Shown piece by piece: positions 41,797-50,981 of a DNA stretch of 64,000 nucleotides. The notes beneath the pieces were generated by a model, which was not told the DNA's origin, ran no database searches, and saw nothing but the letters and a program-made list of their open reading frames with translations. Origin of the DNA: Methanobacteriota archaeon. GTDB taxonomy: Archaea > Halobacteriota > Methanomicrobia > Methanomicrobiales > Methanomicrobiaceae. Both the position numbers and the translations under genes were made by a program. Each line of letters starts with the position of its first letter. Position 1 is the stretch's first letter. The stretch covers positions 1 through 64,000 of the forward strand of contig JAEWWL010000055.1 of the NCBI GenBank assembly GCA_023396365.1, written 5' to 3'.

Positions 41797-42915
41797 TTAT
41801 GTTTTGTAAAATGAGCTGCTTTCAAAATCGCATATTTGCATCTGTGTTGTGTTTTGTGATTCAAAGGCTGATACGGATATGCCTATGAGCCTTACCGGTT
41901 TGTTCCTGTCAATATTTTCTGAAATTAATGATAATGCAGTACTTTTGAGGATTTTTAAATCATCGGTATGCCTTGCAAGCGTTCTTGAACGGGTATGGGT
42001 TATAAATCCGGCGTACCTTATTTTTAGTGTGACTGATTTGAAGCGGATTTTTTTGGATGATATTGTTTTTATTATGTCGCTGCAGATTTCTTCGGCAGTG
42101 GATTCAATTAAGAGGCTGTCTTTTGTATCATCCGGAAAAGTAATCTCACGTCCGGATGATTTCTGCTCATCTCTATCCTCGACAGGACTGTTGTCATTTC
42201 CTGATGCAAGCATCTTTAAACCGGCGGCATGACGCCCGAGAAGTGAAATTAATTTTTGTATATCGTATGATAACAGCTCCTCCACAGTTCTGATGCCTGC
42301 ATTTTTTAAAATCTCCTGTGTCTTTTTGCCTGCCCCCGGAATTTTTCCAACAGGCATGGGATTTAGAAAGGAGGCTGCATCATTTGGATATACAACTGTC
42401 AGTCCGTCAGGTTTTTTATAATCTGAAGCAATTTTTGCAATAACTTTTGAATGCCCTATTCCTATTGAGCAGGTTATTTTTTCGCTGAGTAAAATTTTCT
42501 TCTTAATTTCCTTTGCAACAGCCTCTGCAGCGGCAAAATCTTTAAGAAAACTTAAGTCAAGGTATCCCTCATCAATGCTGACCTGTTCAAATTTATCAGA
42601 GTAATGTCTTAGAATGTCCATCACGTTCTTAGAGACTTTTTTGTACAGCAGCATATTTACCGGGAGAAATATTGCATCGGGGCAGAGCCTGTATGCTGTC
42701 TGAACAGGCATTGCGGAGTGAATGCCGTATCTTCTTGCCTCGTATGAGCATGTGCTTACAACGCCACGTCCGCTGCCCTTCATCGGGTCTGCACCTATGA
42801 TGACTGAAAGGCCTTTTAATGAAGGGTTATCCCTGATTTCAACGGATGCAAAGAAGCTGTCCATATCAACATGAAGAATTATTCGGTTTTTAATTTCTTT
42901 TGTCATCGATGGCAT
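41797..42915 (-). CDS. dinB: Y-family DNA polymerase IV
   Basis: DinB copies past damaged bases with low accuracy. The 372-residue protein shows 'ILHVDMDSFFASVE' and 'VSIDEGYLDLS' with the three catalytic acids, and 'CSIGIGHSKVIAKIASDYKK' of the palm domain. 'IPGAGKKTQEIL' is the thumb HhH, and the little-finger domain follows. The last residues contain 'QMQICDF', which resembles a PCNA-binding box (Q-x-x-I-x-x-F), a common tail in this family. It is divergent from the small membrane protein at 43047. Confidence 0.95.
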   Translation of the reverse strand: MPSMTKEIKNRIILHVDMDSFFASVEIRDNPSLKGLSVIIGADPMKGSGRGVVSTCSYEARRYGIHSAMPVQTAYRLCPDAIFLPVNMLLYKKVSKNVMDILRHYSDKFEQVSIDEGYLDLSFLKDFAAAEAVAKEIKKKILLSEKITCSIGIGHSKVIAKIASDYKKPDGLTVVYPNDAASFLNPMPVGKIPGAGKKTQEILKNAGIRTVEELLSYDIQKLISLLGRHAAGLKMLASGNDNSPVEDRDEQKSSGREITFPDDTKDSLLIESTAEEICSDIIKTISSKKIRFKSVTLKIRYAGFITHTRSRTLARHTDDLKILKSTALSLISENIDRNKPVRLIGISVSAFESQNTTQMQICDFESSSFYKT

Positions 42916-43046
42916 TTTATTTTTGCAGGCATCTTCTATTTATAAAAAATCCCTGCGGTCCGAAATAAAAAAAGATTTTTTTAAATTTTATCCGGTGCAG
43001 TTTAGAGCAAAAATATTTATCTTATTGGAGATATTCTGGGAATATT

Positions 43047-43298
43047 ATGGTCTTTGAAATTTTAATCCCTGTTACAATTATAATTGAACTGATTGTGTTT
43101 CTGGGTGGTTGTTATGCAGGCGCAGTATTAAAAAAGCAGTATGGATTTTTTTTCGGGCTTTCTTTTTTGTTGTTTGCATTCTATGATATCCTTGGAATAC
43201 TTGACTGCAGTGAAGAAGTGCTTGCAGCTGCAAATATGATTGCCTCATCTCTGGCACTGGCAGGAATGTATGTTGCTCTAAAAAGTCCTGAGAATTAA
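43047..43298 (+). CDS. Small three-span membrane protein
   Basis: An 83-residue frame with an ATG at 43047 encodes three hydrophobic spans at about residues 4-27, 32-50 and 57-76. Short loops containing a 'KKQYG' turn and 'DCSEE' lie between them. No family was recognised. A TATA-like sequence, ATATTTATC, lies about 35 nt upstream (43012-43020), consistent with a leaderless or short-leader transcript. It lies between the divergent dinB and the convergent symporter gene. Confidence 0.6.
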   Translation: MVFEILIPVTIIIELIVFLGGCYAGAVLKKQYGFFFGLSFLLFAFYDILGILDCSEEVLAAANMIASSLALAGMYVALKSPEN

Positions 43299-43350
43299 TT
43301 TCCTCTTAATTTTTTTAGAAGAATATACTGTCTGATGAATCTCTGATAGC

Positions 43351-43374
43351 AAAAAAGGAATACCCTTAAAAAAA
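43351..43374 (-). terminator. T-tract terminator after the symporter gene
   Basis: On the minus strand, runs of seven and six T separated by AAGGGTATTCC lie just after the symporter stop codon. Confidence 0.45.
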
Positions 43375-43379
43375 TGAAT

Positions 43380-44900
43380 TTAATTCTTTGGCTGGATATA
43401 AAATCCCGTCAGAGTCTCATCAAGGACTTTCTCTGAGTTTTTAGGTGTTAATAAGCTTACAGCAATCATTGCGATGATTGCGCATGCCAGTGCGTAAATT
43501 GAAAAGTGCATTGGAAGCTTTGCAATGTACTGGTAATAATAACCGAAAATTCCTGAGCCAATAAGTCCGGTAAGCACTGCAGCAATTGCGCCCTCTTTTG
43601 TTGCACGCCTCCAGTAGAGCCCTGCAAGGAAAGGAACCGCAAATGTTGCAAGCATAACGCCGATTCCAAGCCATATTAAAAATGCAAGCATGTCAGGCGG
43701 ATTTAATGCAAGAAGAATTGAAACAATTGCAACAACAACGACAGATACCTGGCTTAAGCGAAGCACATTTCTGTCAGAAGCATTTGGGTTGATGAGATTT
43801 TTATAGATATCCCACGAAAACATCGTTCCAATTGTAAGCATGAGCCTGTCTGTAGTTGACATTACTGCTGCAAGTACAATGACTGCAAAAAGTGCCCAGA
43901 TAAACATATTCGGGACTGCATACTCAACACCATACATGAATGCAAAGTCCTGTGCGTTTATAGTTGATGGAAGAACAAGTTTTCCCTCCTCGACAAGGGC
44001 TCTTACTGCAAATCCGACAAATTTGACAAGGAACATTACGACAAGGTAGATTAAAAATGCTACCAGCGGCGCCCATTTGAAGAATTTTGACTCTTTTGCT
44101 GCAAGAACATTGTTTACAACGTGAGGTGCGCATGCAAGGCCCACGGTAAGCATTACAACAAAGGAAAATAAGAATTCAGGTGTGCAGTAGGCATAGGGTG
44201 CATATGCAGACGGATAATAGGCAGCAACCATATTTGGATCAATTCCGGAGAGAACATTGTTAATATGCTCAAGACCGCCTGCTGCAATAATTACAAGAGG
44301 TGCCATTATAATTACTCCTGCAATTAAAATTCCGCCCTGTATAAGTGTTGTCCAGGATACTGCATACAGGCCGCCGATTACGGTATACAATGTAATAATT
44401 ATCGCCGCAATTATTAGTGCGACCCTGTGATCAATATCAAAAAGCCAGACAAGCACAATGCTGATTGCTGTATACTGCCCGACAAGATAAATAAGTGATA
44501 CGATGATTCCTGAAAGGGCTGTGATTCCCCGAATCGCTCTGGGACTTTCAAACCTGTGTGCAAAATAGTCCTCTACTGTCATGTATCCTGTTCTTTTTCC
44601 TATGTAGTGCAGTTTTACTCCAAACAGAATTATTGCAAAAGATGCGGCAAGAGGCACTGCAAGCTGCTCCCAGATTCCTGGCCATCCTGATGCATAGCCA
44701 AAACCTGATACACCAACAAGTGTCATTCCGCTGCATACTGATGCGACCATAAGGATTGTAAATACCCAGAATCCGAGTGATCTTCCTGCAAGAATGTAGT
44801 CTTCTGTGTTGTGAATTTTCTTCGATGCCCAGTTTCCTATAAGAATAAGAATCAATGCATATGCAATCAGAATCAGGATAGTCACGGGATCAAATTTCAT
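43380..44900 (-). CDS. Sodium:solute symporter (SSS family)
   Basis: A 506-residue transporter with about thirteen hydrophobic spans. 'NTEDYILAGRSLGFWVF' near the N-terminus, 'GFGYASGWPGIWEQL', 'YTVIGGLYAVSWTTLIQGGIL' and 'VIVLAAVMSTTDRLML' are marks of the SSS family, with the second sodium site near the last of these. Substrates include pantothenate, proline, acetate and sugars in other members; the substrate here cannot be told. Its start overlaps the stop of a 35-residue membrane protein by an ATGA junction, so the two are made together. Confidence 0.93.
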   Translation of the reverse strand: MKFDPVTILILIAYALILILIGNWASKKIHNTEDYILAGRSLGFWVFTILMVASVCSGMTLVGVSGFGYASGWPGIWEQLAVPLAASFAIILFGVKLHYIGKRTGYMTVEDYFAHRFESPRAIRGITALSGIIVSLIYLVGQYTAISIVLVWLFDIDHRVALIIAAIIITLYTVIGGLYAVSWTTLIQGGILIAGVIIMAPLVIIAAGGLEHINNVLSGIDPNMVAAYYPSAYAPYAYCTPEFLFSFVVMLTVGLACAPHVVNNVLAAKESKFFKWAPLVAFLIYLVVMFLVKFVGFAVRALVEEGKLVLPSTINAQDFAFMYGVEYAVPNMFIWALFAVIVLAAVMSTTDRLMLTIGTMFSWDIYKNLINPNASDRNVLRLSQVSVVVVAIVSILLALNPPDMLAFLIWLGIGVMLATFAVPFLAGLYWRRATKEGAIAAVLTGLIGSGIFGYYYQYIAKLPMHFSIYALACAIIAMIAVSLLTPKNSEKVLDETLTGFYIQPKN

Positions 44901-45004
44901 TCTGCGACCTCTCTGAATGTCAGGCCCCAGAATAAAAGGGCCAGTATAATTATTCCTGTTCCTGCTGATACGGACAGGACAGTTTCTAGTGGAAGACCAA
45001 ACAT
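44897..45004 (-). CDS. Symporter small accessory membrane protein (35 aa)
   Basis: An ATG at 45004 opens a frame of 35 codons that ends in TGA at 44897, four bases overlapping the symporter ATG. The product, 'MFGLPLETVLSVSAGTGIII' followed by 'LALLFWGLTFREVAE', is a single membrane span with short flanks. Small proteins of this form encoded directly before SSS symporters occur in other methanogens and are thought to be transporter subunits. A TATA-like GTTATATGTT (45031-45040) lies about 31 nt upstream. The translational coupling is strong evidence that the frame is real. Confidence 0.8.
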   Translation of the reverse strand: MFGLPLETVLSVSAGTGIIILALLFWGLTFREVAE

Positions 45005-45010
45005 AATACT

Positions 45011-45040
45011 ATGCTAATTTGTGGCATGCTAACATATAAC
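45011..45040 (-). promoter_or_regulatory. Promoter of the symporter operon with repeated ATGCTAA
   Basis: The plus strand shows ATGCTAA at 45011-45017 and again at 45026-45032, next to a TATA-like box at 45031-45040. Two copies 15 bp apart at a promoter could be a regulator site. Confidence 0.4.
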
Positions 45041-45178
45041 ACGATCGATTCTGATTGGAGTTCAATGCCTTCCAATACTTCAGACTTTACTGTGGAATTA
45101 TTGAAAAAAGAAAATTATTGTATGTGATAATTTGGCATATGCCGGATAATTTGGTGCATAAAATTAATGTGTTTGGGA

Positions 45179-46666
45179 TTAGTGCCTGAAGTACCTTACA
45201 CCAGTAAAGACCATTGCAACATTCAGGCGGTTTGCAGCCTCGATTACCTCGCTGTCGCGGATAGAGCCGCCCGGCTGGAGAAGTGCCGTTGCACCCGCCT
45301 CTGCTGCCACCTCAAGTGTGTCTGCAAACGGGAGGAATGCATCAGATGCAACAACTGATCCCTTAAGCGGGAAATTTGCCTTTTTGATTGCAATCTCTGC
45401 GGAGTTTACTCTGTTCATCTGTCCTGCGCCGATCGCAAGAGCAGAATTTTTGTCTGCAAAGACAATTGCATTGCTCTTTGTATGTTTGCATATCTTCATT
45501 GCAAGTTTCATCCCCTCAACCTCATCCTTTGTGGGCTCACGTTCAGATACAACCTCCCAGTTTTCTGTAATGCCTTTCGGGGTTATCTGGAGAAGCGCTC
45601 CGCCGTCTATTGTTCTAAGAGACTCTTTGTCATTCTCTTCCGGGAGAACAAGTACACGCATGTTTTCTTTGGCTTTCATAATTTCAAGCGCATCGTCTGT
45701 GTATGAAGGCGCAATAACAACTTCTATAAATGTTGACGCAAGCTCTTTTGCAACATCAGCCTCAACCTTTCTGTTAAGTGCGACAATTCCGCCGTATGCT
45801 GAAACCGGGTCTACATCACGTGCCTTTGTGTATGCTTCGAGAAGGGTTTTTCCAAGTGCGACGCCGCAGGGGTTGTTGTGCTTTACAATTACTGCGGCAG
45901 TCTCATCAAACTCTCTTAAAAGGCCGACAGCAGCATCAACATCCAGGTAATTGTTATAAGACATTGCCTTTCCCTGAAGGGGAATCTGACCTGCGATGCC
46001 GGAATCTCCGTATACTGCTGCTTTCTGGTGAGGGTTTTCACCATATCTGAGCATCCTTCCGTTTCTAAACTGTGCTGTGTATACTTCAGGGATCTCTGAT
46101 TCGATGCTGTAGAGATAGTTTGATATTGCCGCATCATAAGCTGCTGTGCGTGCAAAGACCTTCTTTGCAAGGTAAAGCCTTTCTTCATCGCTTGTGCCTG
46201 ATTTTGCTATTGCAGTTTTAAGCATTTCGTAGTCAGCCGGATCGATAACAACAGAAACATCTCTGAAATTTTTTGCAGCCGCTCTAATCATAGCCGGGCC
46301 GCCGATATCGACATATTCTATAAGTTCATTCAAAGGGAGATTTTTGCCTGACATCTCTTCAAAAGGATAGAGGTTTACAACGAGGATGTCGATTCCAAAA
46401 ATGCCGTTATCCTTCATGACCTTATCGTCAGTTCCCCTCCTTCCCAAAAGTCCGCCATGGATTTTAGGGTGAAGTGTCTTTACTCGCCCGTCCATCATCT
46501 CGGGAGCGCCTGTATATTCTGATACCTCTGTTATTTTCAGTCCTGCTTCACGGAGGGTTTTGGCTGTTCCTCCTGAGCTTAGAATACTGTAGCCTGATTT
46601 TATTAGACACTCTGCAAGTTCGGTTATGCCGGTCTTATCCCAGACCGATAAAAGTGCGTATTTCAT
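45179..46666 (-). CDS. purH: Bifunctional AICAR transformylase / IMP cyclohydrolase
   Basis: PurH carries out the last two steps of purine synthesis to IMP. The N-terminal cyclohydrolase domain (to about residue 195) shows 'LSSGGTAKTLREAG', 'GRVKTLHPKIHGG' and 'YPFEEM'. The larger transformylase domain shows 'RYGENPHQKAA', 'VKHNNPCGVALG' and 'YAKARDVDPVSAYGGI'-like text, with the catalytic lysine and histidine. Many methanogens use PurP and PurO instead, so a full bacterial-type PurH is typical of only some orders. The 495-residue length is normal. Confidence 0.97.
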   Translation of the reverse strand: MKYALLSVWDKTGITELAECLIKSGYSILSSGGTAKTLREAGLKITEVSEYTGAPEMMDGRVKTLHPKIHGGLLGRRGTDDKVMKDNGIFGIDILVVNLYPFEEMSGKNLPLNELIEYVDIGGPAMIRAAAKNFRDVSVVIDPADYEMLKTAIAKSGTSDEERLYLAKKVFARTAAYDAAISNYLYSIESEIPEVYTAQFRNGRMLRYGENPHQKAAVYGDSGIAGQIPLQGKAMSYNNYLDVDAAVGLLREFDETAAVIVKHNNPCGVALGKTLLEAYTKARDVDPVSAYGGIVALNRKVEADVAKELASTFIEVVIAPSYTDDALEIMKAKENMRVLVLPEENDKESLRTIDGGALLQITPKGITENWEVVSEREPTKDEVEGMKLAMKICKHTKSNAIVFADKNSALAIGAGQMNRVNSAEIAIKKANFPLKGSVVASDAFLPFADTLEVAAEAGATALLQPGGSIRDSEVIEAANRLNVAMVFTGVRYFRH

Positions 46667-47072
46667 TAATTCTATTATTGTCGCTAAAATCAGAATAATC
46701 TAATGCATGCCAGCAGGCACTAAAAAAATTTAATGCAAATCCGCAATGAATTTTGTATGAACAACTTCCTCAAAAAATCCAGAGAAATCAAATTTTTTAA
46801 AAATTTGTCTTAGAATAAAAAAATGATTTAAAAGCTTTTGAAAAGTCAAAAAAAATTCTGCGCCTTTAATCAAATGTCTTCCTTATGATATCTGACAGAC
46901 GCATGTCTTCTGAAATGATTCAAAGAGTAGGTTAGAAATTCTGATATGTGTTTGAAAAAGGATATTTTTTCTTTAAACTATGAATGAATGTTTATCCTTC
47001 ATTTTTTGATCCTTCGTGTGCAATCAGTTTCATTTGTGTTTTTTGATTATGGCGTTTTTAATCCAGATAAAG
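46667..47072. other. AT-rich intergenic region between purH and grpE
   Basis: No open frame is supported. It holds the divergent promoters of purH and the chaperone operon. A near-palindromic AAATTTTTTAAAAATTT lies at about 46791-46807 and an AAGGAT/ATCCTT pair occurs near 46960-47000; both may be chance in AT-rich DNA. Confidence 0.4.
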
Positions 47073-47119
47073 TATATATAGAACTGCAAACAGATTAACA
47101 AAAAAATATATATAGAACT
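47073..47119 (+). promoter_or_regulatory. Duplicated TATA-like element before grpE
   Basis: TATATATAGAACT occurs twice as an exact direct repeat, at 47073-47085 and 47107-47119, 34 bp apart. The second copy lies about 60-70 nt before the grpE start. The two could be alternative promoters or a regulator site shared by them. Confidence 0.55.
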
Positions 47120-47177
47120 TTAGACCATCTATTATGGTATAACTAGCAATTACAGCAGTTTATTGGAGAATGATGGA

Positions 47178-47747
47178 ATGAATAAAGGAAAACCTGAGAA
47201 TAAATTGCCGGATGAGGAGATGTCGGAGGCACCAGTGATTGCCGGTGATGCTAATGCGGATGATGTAACTTCTGCGGCTGAACCGTCCAAAAAGATGGAT
47301 GCCGGTTCCGATGATGAGTTTAAAGCAGAGATTGCTGCATTAAATGATAAATATCTTCGTCTCGCAGCCGATTTTGACAATTTCAGGAAGAGAAGTGCAA
47401 AGGAGTCATCTGAACGTGCAGAGCGTGCAGTTGAAAATTTTGCAGTTGAAATCCTGGAGGTTTCCGACAACATCGGGCGTGCATTAAAGGCTGATGAATC
47501 AAAACTTCGCGAAGGTGTAGAGCAGATTCAAAAAATTCTCACAAAAATTCTTCAGAATCATTCCATTTCACCAATAAATTCGTTAAATGAAAAATTTGAT
47601 CCAGAACTACACGAAGCGATAGCTTATGTCCCTTCTGATAATGAGGACGGGACAGTTATAGACGAGGTCATACGCGGCTACTGCATGAAAGACAAAGTAA
47701 TCCGTTGTGCAAGAGTAGCGGTATCAAAAGGAAAAAAAGAGGAATAA
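47178..47747 (+). CDS. grpE: Nucleotide exchange factor GrpE
   Basis: GrpE speeds the release of ADP from DnaK. The ATG at 47178 lies 9 nt after GGAG and is preferred over a TTG at 47163; it gives 189 residues. An acidic, disordered first 50 residues leads to a long coiled coil 'AALNDKYLRLAADFDNFRKR' and the beta domain with 'FDPELHEAI' and 'VIDEVIRGYCMKDKVIRCARV'. It is the first gene of grpE-dnaK-dnaJ, a set that mesophilic archaea acquired from bacteria. The duplicated TATA element upstream suggests special regulation. Confidence 0.95.
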   Translation: MNKGKPENKLPDEEMSEAPVIAGDANADDVTSAAEPSKKMDAGSDDEFKAEIAALNDKYLRLAADFDNFRKRSAKESSERAERAVENFAVEILEVSDNIGRALKADESKLREGVEQIQKILTKILQNHSISPINSLNEKFDPELHEAIAYVPSDNEDGTVIDEVIRGYCMKDKVIRCARVAVSKGKKEE

Positions 47748-47751
47748 AAAA

Positions 47752-49605
47752 ATGGCTTCAAACAAAATTTTAGGAATTGATCTTGGGACAACAAATTCAT
47801 GTATGTCCATAATGGAAGGCGGAAAGGCAGTTGTCATACCCAATGCAGAGGGAGGACGAACAACCCCGTCAGTAGTGGCATTTTCAAAGGAAGGAGAACG
47901 TCTTATAGGAAATGTTGCAAAACGCCAGGCTGTAACAAATGTTGACAGAACAATCAGCTCAATCAAGAGGCTGATGGGTACTGACAAAAAGGTAAAAATT
48001 GGCGACAAGGAGTATACGCCACAGGAAATCTCCGCAATGATCCTCCAGAAGATGAAGGTTGATGCTGAGGCATATCTTGGAGAAGAGATTAAAAAAGCTG
48101 TAATCACTGTTCCAGCATACTTCAATGACGCACAGAGAAACGCTACAAAGGACGCAGGAAAGATTGCCGGACTTGATGTTCTTCGTATTATAAACGAGCC
48201 TACTGCAAGCGCACTTGCATACGGAATCGACAAGGAAGAAGACAAGACTGTGCTTGTATATGACCTTGGAGGCGGAACATTCGATGTTTCAATCTTAACA
48301 CTCGGAGACGGTGTCTTTGAAGTTCAGGCCACAGCCGGTGACAACCATCTTGGCGGCGATGACTTTGACAAGTTAATTACAGACTATATTGTCGAAGAGT
48401 TCAAAAAGCAGGAAGGAATCGATCTGTCCAAAGACAAGATGGCAATGCAGCGCATCCGTGATGCAGCAGAAAACGCCAAAAAGGAGCTTTCGACAGTTCA
48501 GAAGACCAACATTAACCTGCCATACATAACCACAGATTCATCAGGCCCGAAATTTCTGGATATGGATCTTACACGCGCAAAGTTTGAGCAGTTAATTGGA
48601 CATCTTGTTGACAGGACAATAGGACCTGTAAAGCAGGCCCTGGAGGATGCAAAACTAACAGGCAGCGACATTGACCATGTTCTTCTTGTCGGCGGCTCAA
48701 CACGTGTGCCTCTTGTGCAGGAGAGAATCCGTGCACTTCTTGGAAAAGAGCCTGACAAGGGAATCAATCCTGATGAATGTGTTGCAGTCGGTGCAGCAAT
48801 CCAGGGTGGTGTCCTGACAGGTGAGGCAAAGGATGTGGTTTTACTTGATGTAACTCCGCTTACACTCTCTATTGAAACAATGGGAGGAATTGCAACCAAG
48901 TTAATTGAGAGAAACACGACAATTCCTACAAAGAAGAGTCAGATTTTCACAACGGCTGCTGACAACCAGACAAGTGTTGAGATTCATGTTGTTCAGGGTG
49001 AGCGTGCACTTGCAGCAGACAACTTCACACTTGGTAAATTCCAGCTGACAGGAATTCCGCCTGCACCGCGTGGAATCCCGCAGATTGAAGTTACATTTGA
49101 TATCGATGCAAACGGAATCATAAATGTATCCGCAAAAGATCTCGGGACAGGAAACAGCCAGGCAATAACAATCTCCGGAGACAAGCGCCTCTCTGAAAAG
49201 GACATTGATGAGATGATCAAGAAGTCAAAGGATTTTGAGGAAGAGGATAAGAAAAAGCGCGAAGAGATTGAGATTAGAAACAGCGCTGACAATGCCCTTT
49301 TTGCCGCTGAAAAGCTTATCAAGGAGAGCAGGGATAAGCTTGAGGCAGATGATGTGACTAAGATTGAGTCAGGTATTGAAAAGGTCAGGGCAGCAGTTGA
49401 GGGAACTGATACTGAGGCAATCAAAAAGGATGTCGAGGAATTAACAGAAAGTGTCTTTGCAGCCTCTACAAAAATGTATCAGAAAGCAGCCGCAGAGGCT
49501 GAAGCTTCAAAGGCAAAAGACGGTGAAGGCACAGATGCCGGTTCCGCAGACGAAAACGTCGTTGATGCCGATTATGAAGTAAAAGACGATAAAAAGAACG
49601 ATTAA
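47752..49605 (+). CDS. dnaK: Chaperone DnaK (Hsp70)
   Basis: DnaK binds exposed hydrophobic segments of proteins in an ATP-dependent cycle. The 617-residue protein has 'GIDLGTTNSCMS' at the start, 'DLGGGTFDVSIL', 'VGGSTRVPLVQ' and the linker 'DVVLLDVTPLTLSIET' of the family. The substrate-binding domain and an acidic lid-tail ending 'VDADYEVKDD' follow. It lies 4 bp after grpE and 17 bp before dnaJ. Archaeal Hsp70 genes are regarded as bacterial acquisitions. Confidence 0.98.
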   Translation: MASNKILGIDLGTTNSCMSIMEGGKAVVIPNAEGGRTTPSVVAFSKEGERLIGNVAKRQAVTNVDRTISSIKRLMGTDKKVKIGDKEYTPQEISAMILQKMKVDAEAYLGEEIKKAVITVPAYFNDAQRNATKDAGKIAGLDVLRIINEPTASALAYGIDKEEDKTVLVYDLGGGTFDVSILTLGDGVFEVQATAGDNHLGGDDFDKLITDYIVEEFKKQEGIDLSKDKMAMQRIRDAAENAKKELSTVQKTNINLPYITTDSSGPKFLDMDLTRAKFEQLIGHLVDRTIGPVKQALEDAKLTGSDIDHVLLVGGSTRVPLVQERIRALLGKEPDKGINPDECVAVGAAIQGGVLTGEAKDVVLLDVTPLTLSIETMGGIATKLIERNTTIPTKKSQIFTTAADNQTSVEIHVVQGERALAADNFTLGKFQLTGIPPAPRGIPQIEVTFDIDANGIINVSAKDLGTGNSQAITISGDKRLSEKDIDEMIKKSKDFEEEDKKKREEIEIRNSADNALFAAEKLIKESRDKLEADDVTKIESGIEKVRAAVEGTDTEAIKKDVEELTESVFAASTKMYQKAAAEAEASKAKDGEGTDAGSADENVVDADYEVKDDKKND

Positions 49606-49622
49606 ATTAAGCAGGCGTGAGA

Positions 49623-50759
49623 ATGGGTGCGACTAATTACTACGATATCCTGAATATTCCTAAAACAGCGACAGAACAGGAGATTAAAAAGGCTTACCGC
49701 ACCCTGACAAAGAAGTATCATCCTGATGTATGCAAGGAAGAGGGCGCTGAGGAGAAGTTCAAGGAGATCAACGAGGCCTACAGCGTCCTCTCAGATCCTC
49801 AGAAGAAGGCTCAGTATGACAGGATGGGCCACGATACATTCACCAGTGCCTCAAAAGGGCAGTACAGCGGCGGGGGTTTCGGCGGCTCCGGTTTCAGTGC
49901 AGATTTTGGCGGTTTCGGAGATATTTTTGATGCCTTCTTTGGCGGTGCAGGCGGTGCAAGGAGAGGGCCGAGAGGTCCCCAGCCCGGCGCTGACCTCCTG
50001 ATGAGAATGCAGATTACTCTTAAGGATGCAAGCCTTGGAACTTCCCGTGATGTTGATGTCATGCATACCGAACCCTGTCCTGAATGCGAGGGTACGGGAA
50101 GCAAAAACAAAAAAGTACGTATCTGTCCCCGCTGCGGCGGAAGTGGTCAGGAGAGGCGCGAAAACAGAACGCCTTTTGGGAACTTTGTGAGCATGGTTAC
50201 CTGTTCACAGTGCGGCGGACGCGGCAAAATACCTGAAGAGCGCTGCTCTGCCTGTTCAGGCTCAGGTCATACAAGGGTTAAGAGAACAATCACTGTAACA
50301 ATTCCTGCGGGAATTGATACAGGTATGCGCCTTAGAATGGAAGGCTATGGTGAAGCCGGAGATCCCGGAGCGCCAAACGGTGATCTGTTCATAGAGGTTG
50401 AGGTTCTTTCTGATGTTAAATTCAGACGTTCCGGGGATAACCTTGAGACCTCAGTAACCGTTTCTGCGGCAAGTGCTGCTGTGGGATCAAAGGTTGATAT
50501 CGAAACTATAGACGGCCGTCAGGTTGAGCTCAGGATTCCGGCAGGTGTTCAGCATGGAACAGCCCTTAAATTATCAGGTGAGGGCATCAAGAGAAGAGGA
50601 AGGCCCGGAGATCTTCTTGTCAGGGTAAAAATTGAGATTCCAAAGAATTTAAGTGAAGAGGAAAAAGAACTTTACAACAGAATTGTTGAGATTGAATCAA
50701 AAAATAAAGGAAAAAGCGGTAAAAAAAGCGGATTCTTCTCAGATTTTCTGAAGAAATAA
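49623..50759 (+). CDS. dnaJ: Co-chaperone DnaJ (Hsp40)
   Basis: DnaJ brings substrates to DnaK and stimulates its ATPase. The ATG at 49623 is preferred over a GTG at 49617; it gives 378 residues. The J domain has the HPD motif in 'KKYHPDVCKEEG', then a Gly/Phe-rich segment at about 75-115. A zinc-binding region with four CXXCXGXG-type repeats follows: CPECEGTG, CPRCGGSG, CSQCGGRG and CSACSGSG. The two C-terminal substrate domains follow. It ends the chaperone operon and several T-tracts follow. Confidence 0.97.
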   Translation: MGATNYYDILNIPKTATEQEIKKAYRTLTKKYHPDVCKEEGAEEKFKEINEAYSVLSDPQKKAQYDRMGHDTFTSASKGQYSGGGFGGSGFSADFGGFGDIFDAFFGGAGGARRGPRGPQPGADLLMRMQITLKDASLGTSRDVDVMHTEPCPECEGTGSKNKKVRICPRCGGSGQERRENRTPFGNFVSMVTCSQCGGRGKIPEERCSACSGSGHTRVKRTITVTIPAGIDTGMRLRMEGYGEAGDPGAPNGDLFIEVEVLSDVKFRRSGDNLETSVTVSAASAAVGSKVDIETIDGRQVELRIPAGVQHGTALKLSGEGIKRRGRPGDLLVRVKIEIPKNLSEEEKELYNRIVEIESKNKGKSGKKSGFFSDFLKK

Positions 50760-50791
50760 TTCTGTGCTGGAAATAATTTAAAAAAAGCAAA

Positions 50792-50815
50792 TTTTTTTAA
50801 TTTTTTTATTTTTTT
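50792..50815 (+). terminator. T-tract terminator after the chaperone operon
   Basis: Three runs of six to seven T occur within 24 bp, about 30 bp after the dnaJ stop. Confidence 0.5.
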
Positions 50816-50981
50816 CAATTTGAATATTTGATACATTTCTCTGTCTCCCTTTATGCTGATTTAACCTGTGGACCTTTCTGGTTAAAGCTCTTTTAAAAAA
50901 ATTGTTGTCTTATTGAAAACTCCTTTGCTGTTTTTATGCTATCTATTTTAGCCTGAAATGCTCTAACTAAATAAGGCTTGT

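Noticed and set aside
45318..45950. 210-codon plus-strand frame
   Set aside because: Antisense to purH, whose motifs are complete on the minus strand.
46791..46807. AT-only near-palindrome AAATTTTTTAAAAATTT
   Set aside because: Expected by chance in such AT-rich DNA and not placed at a promoter.
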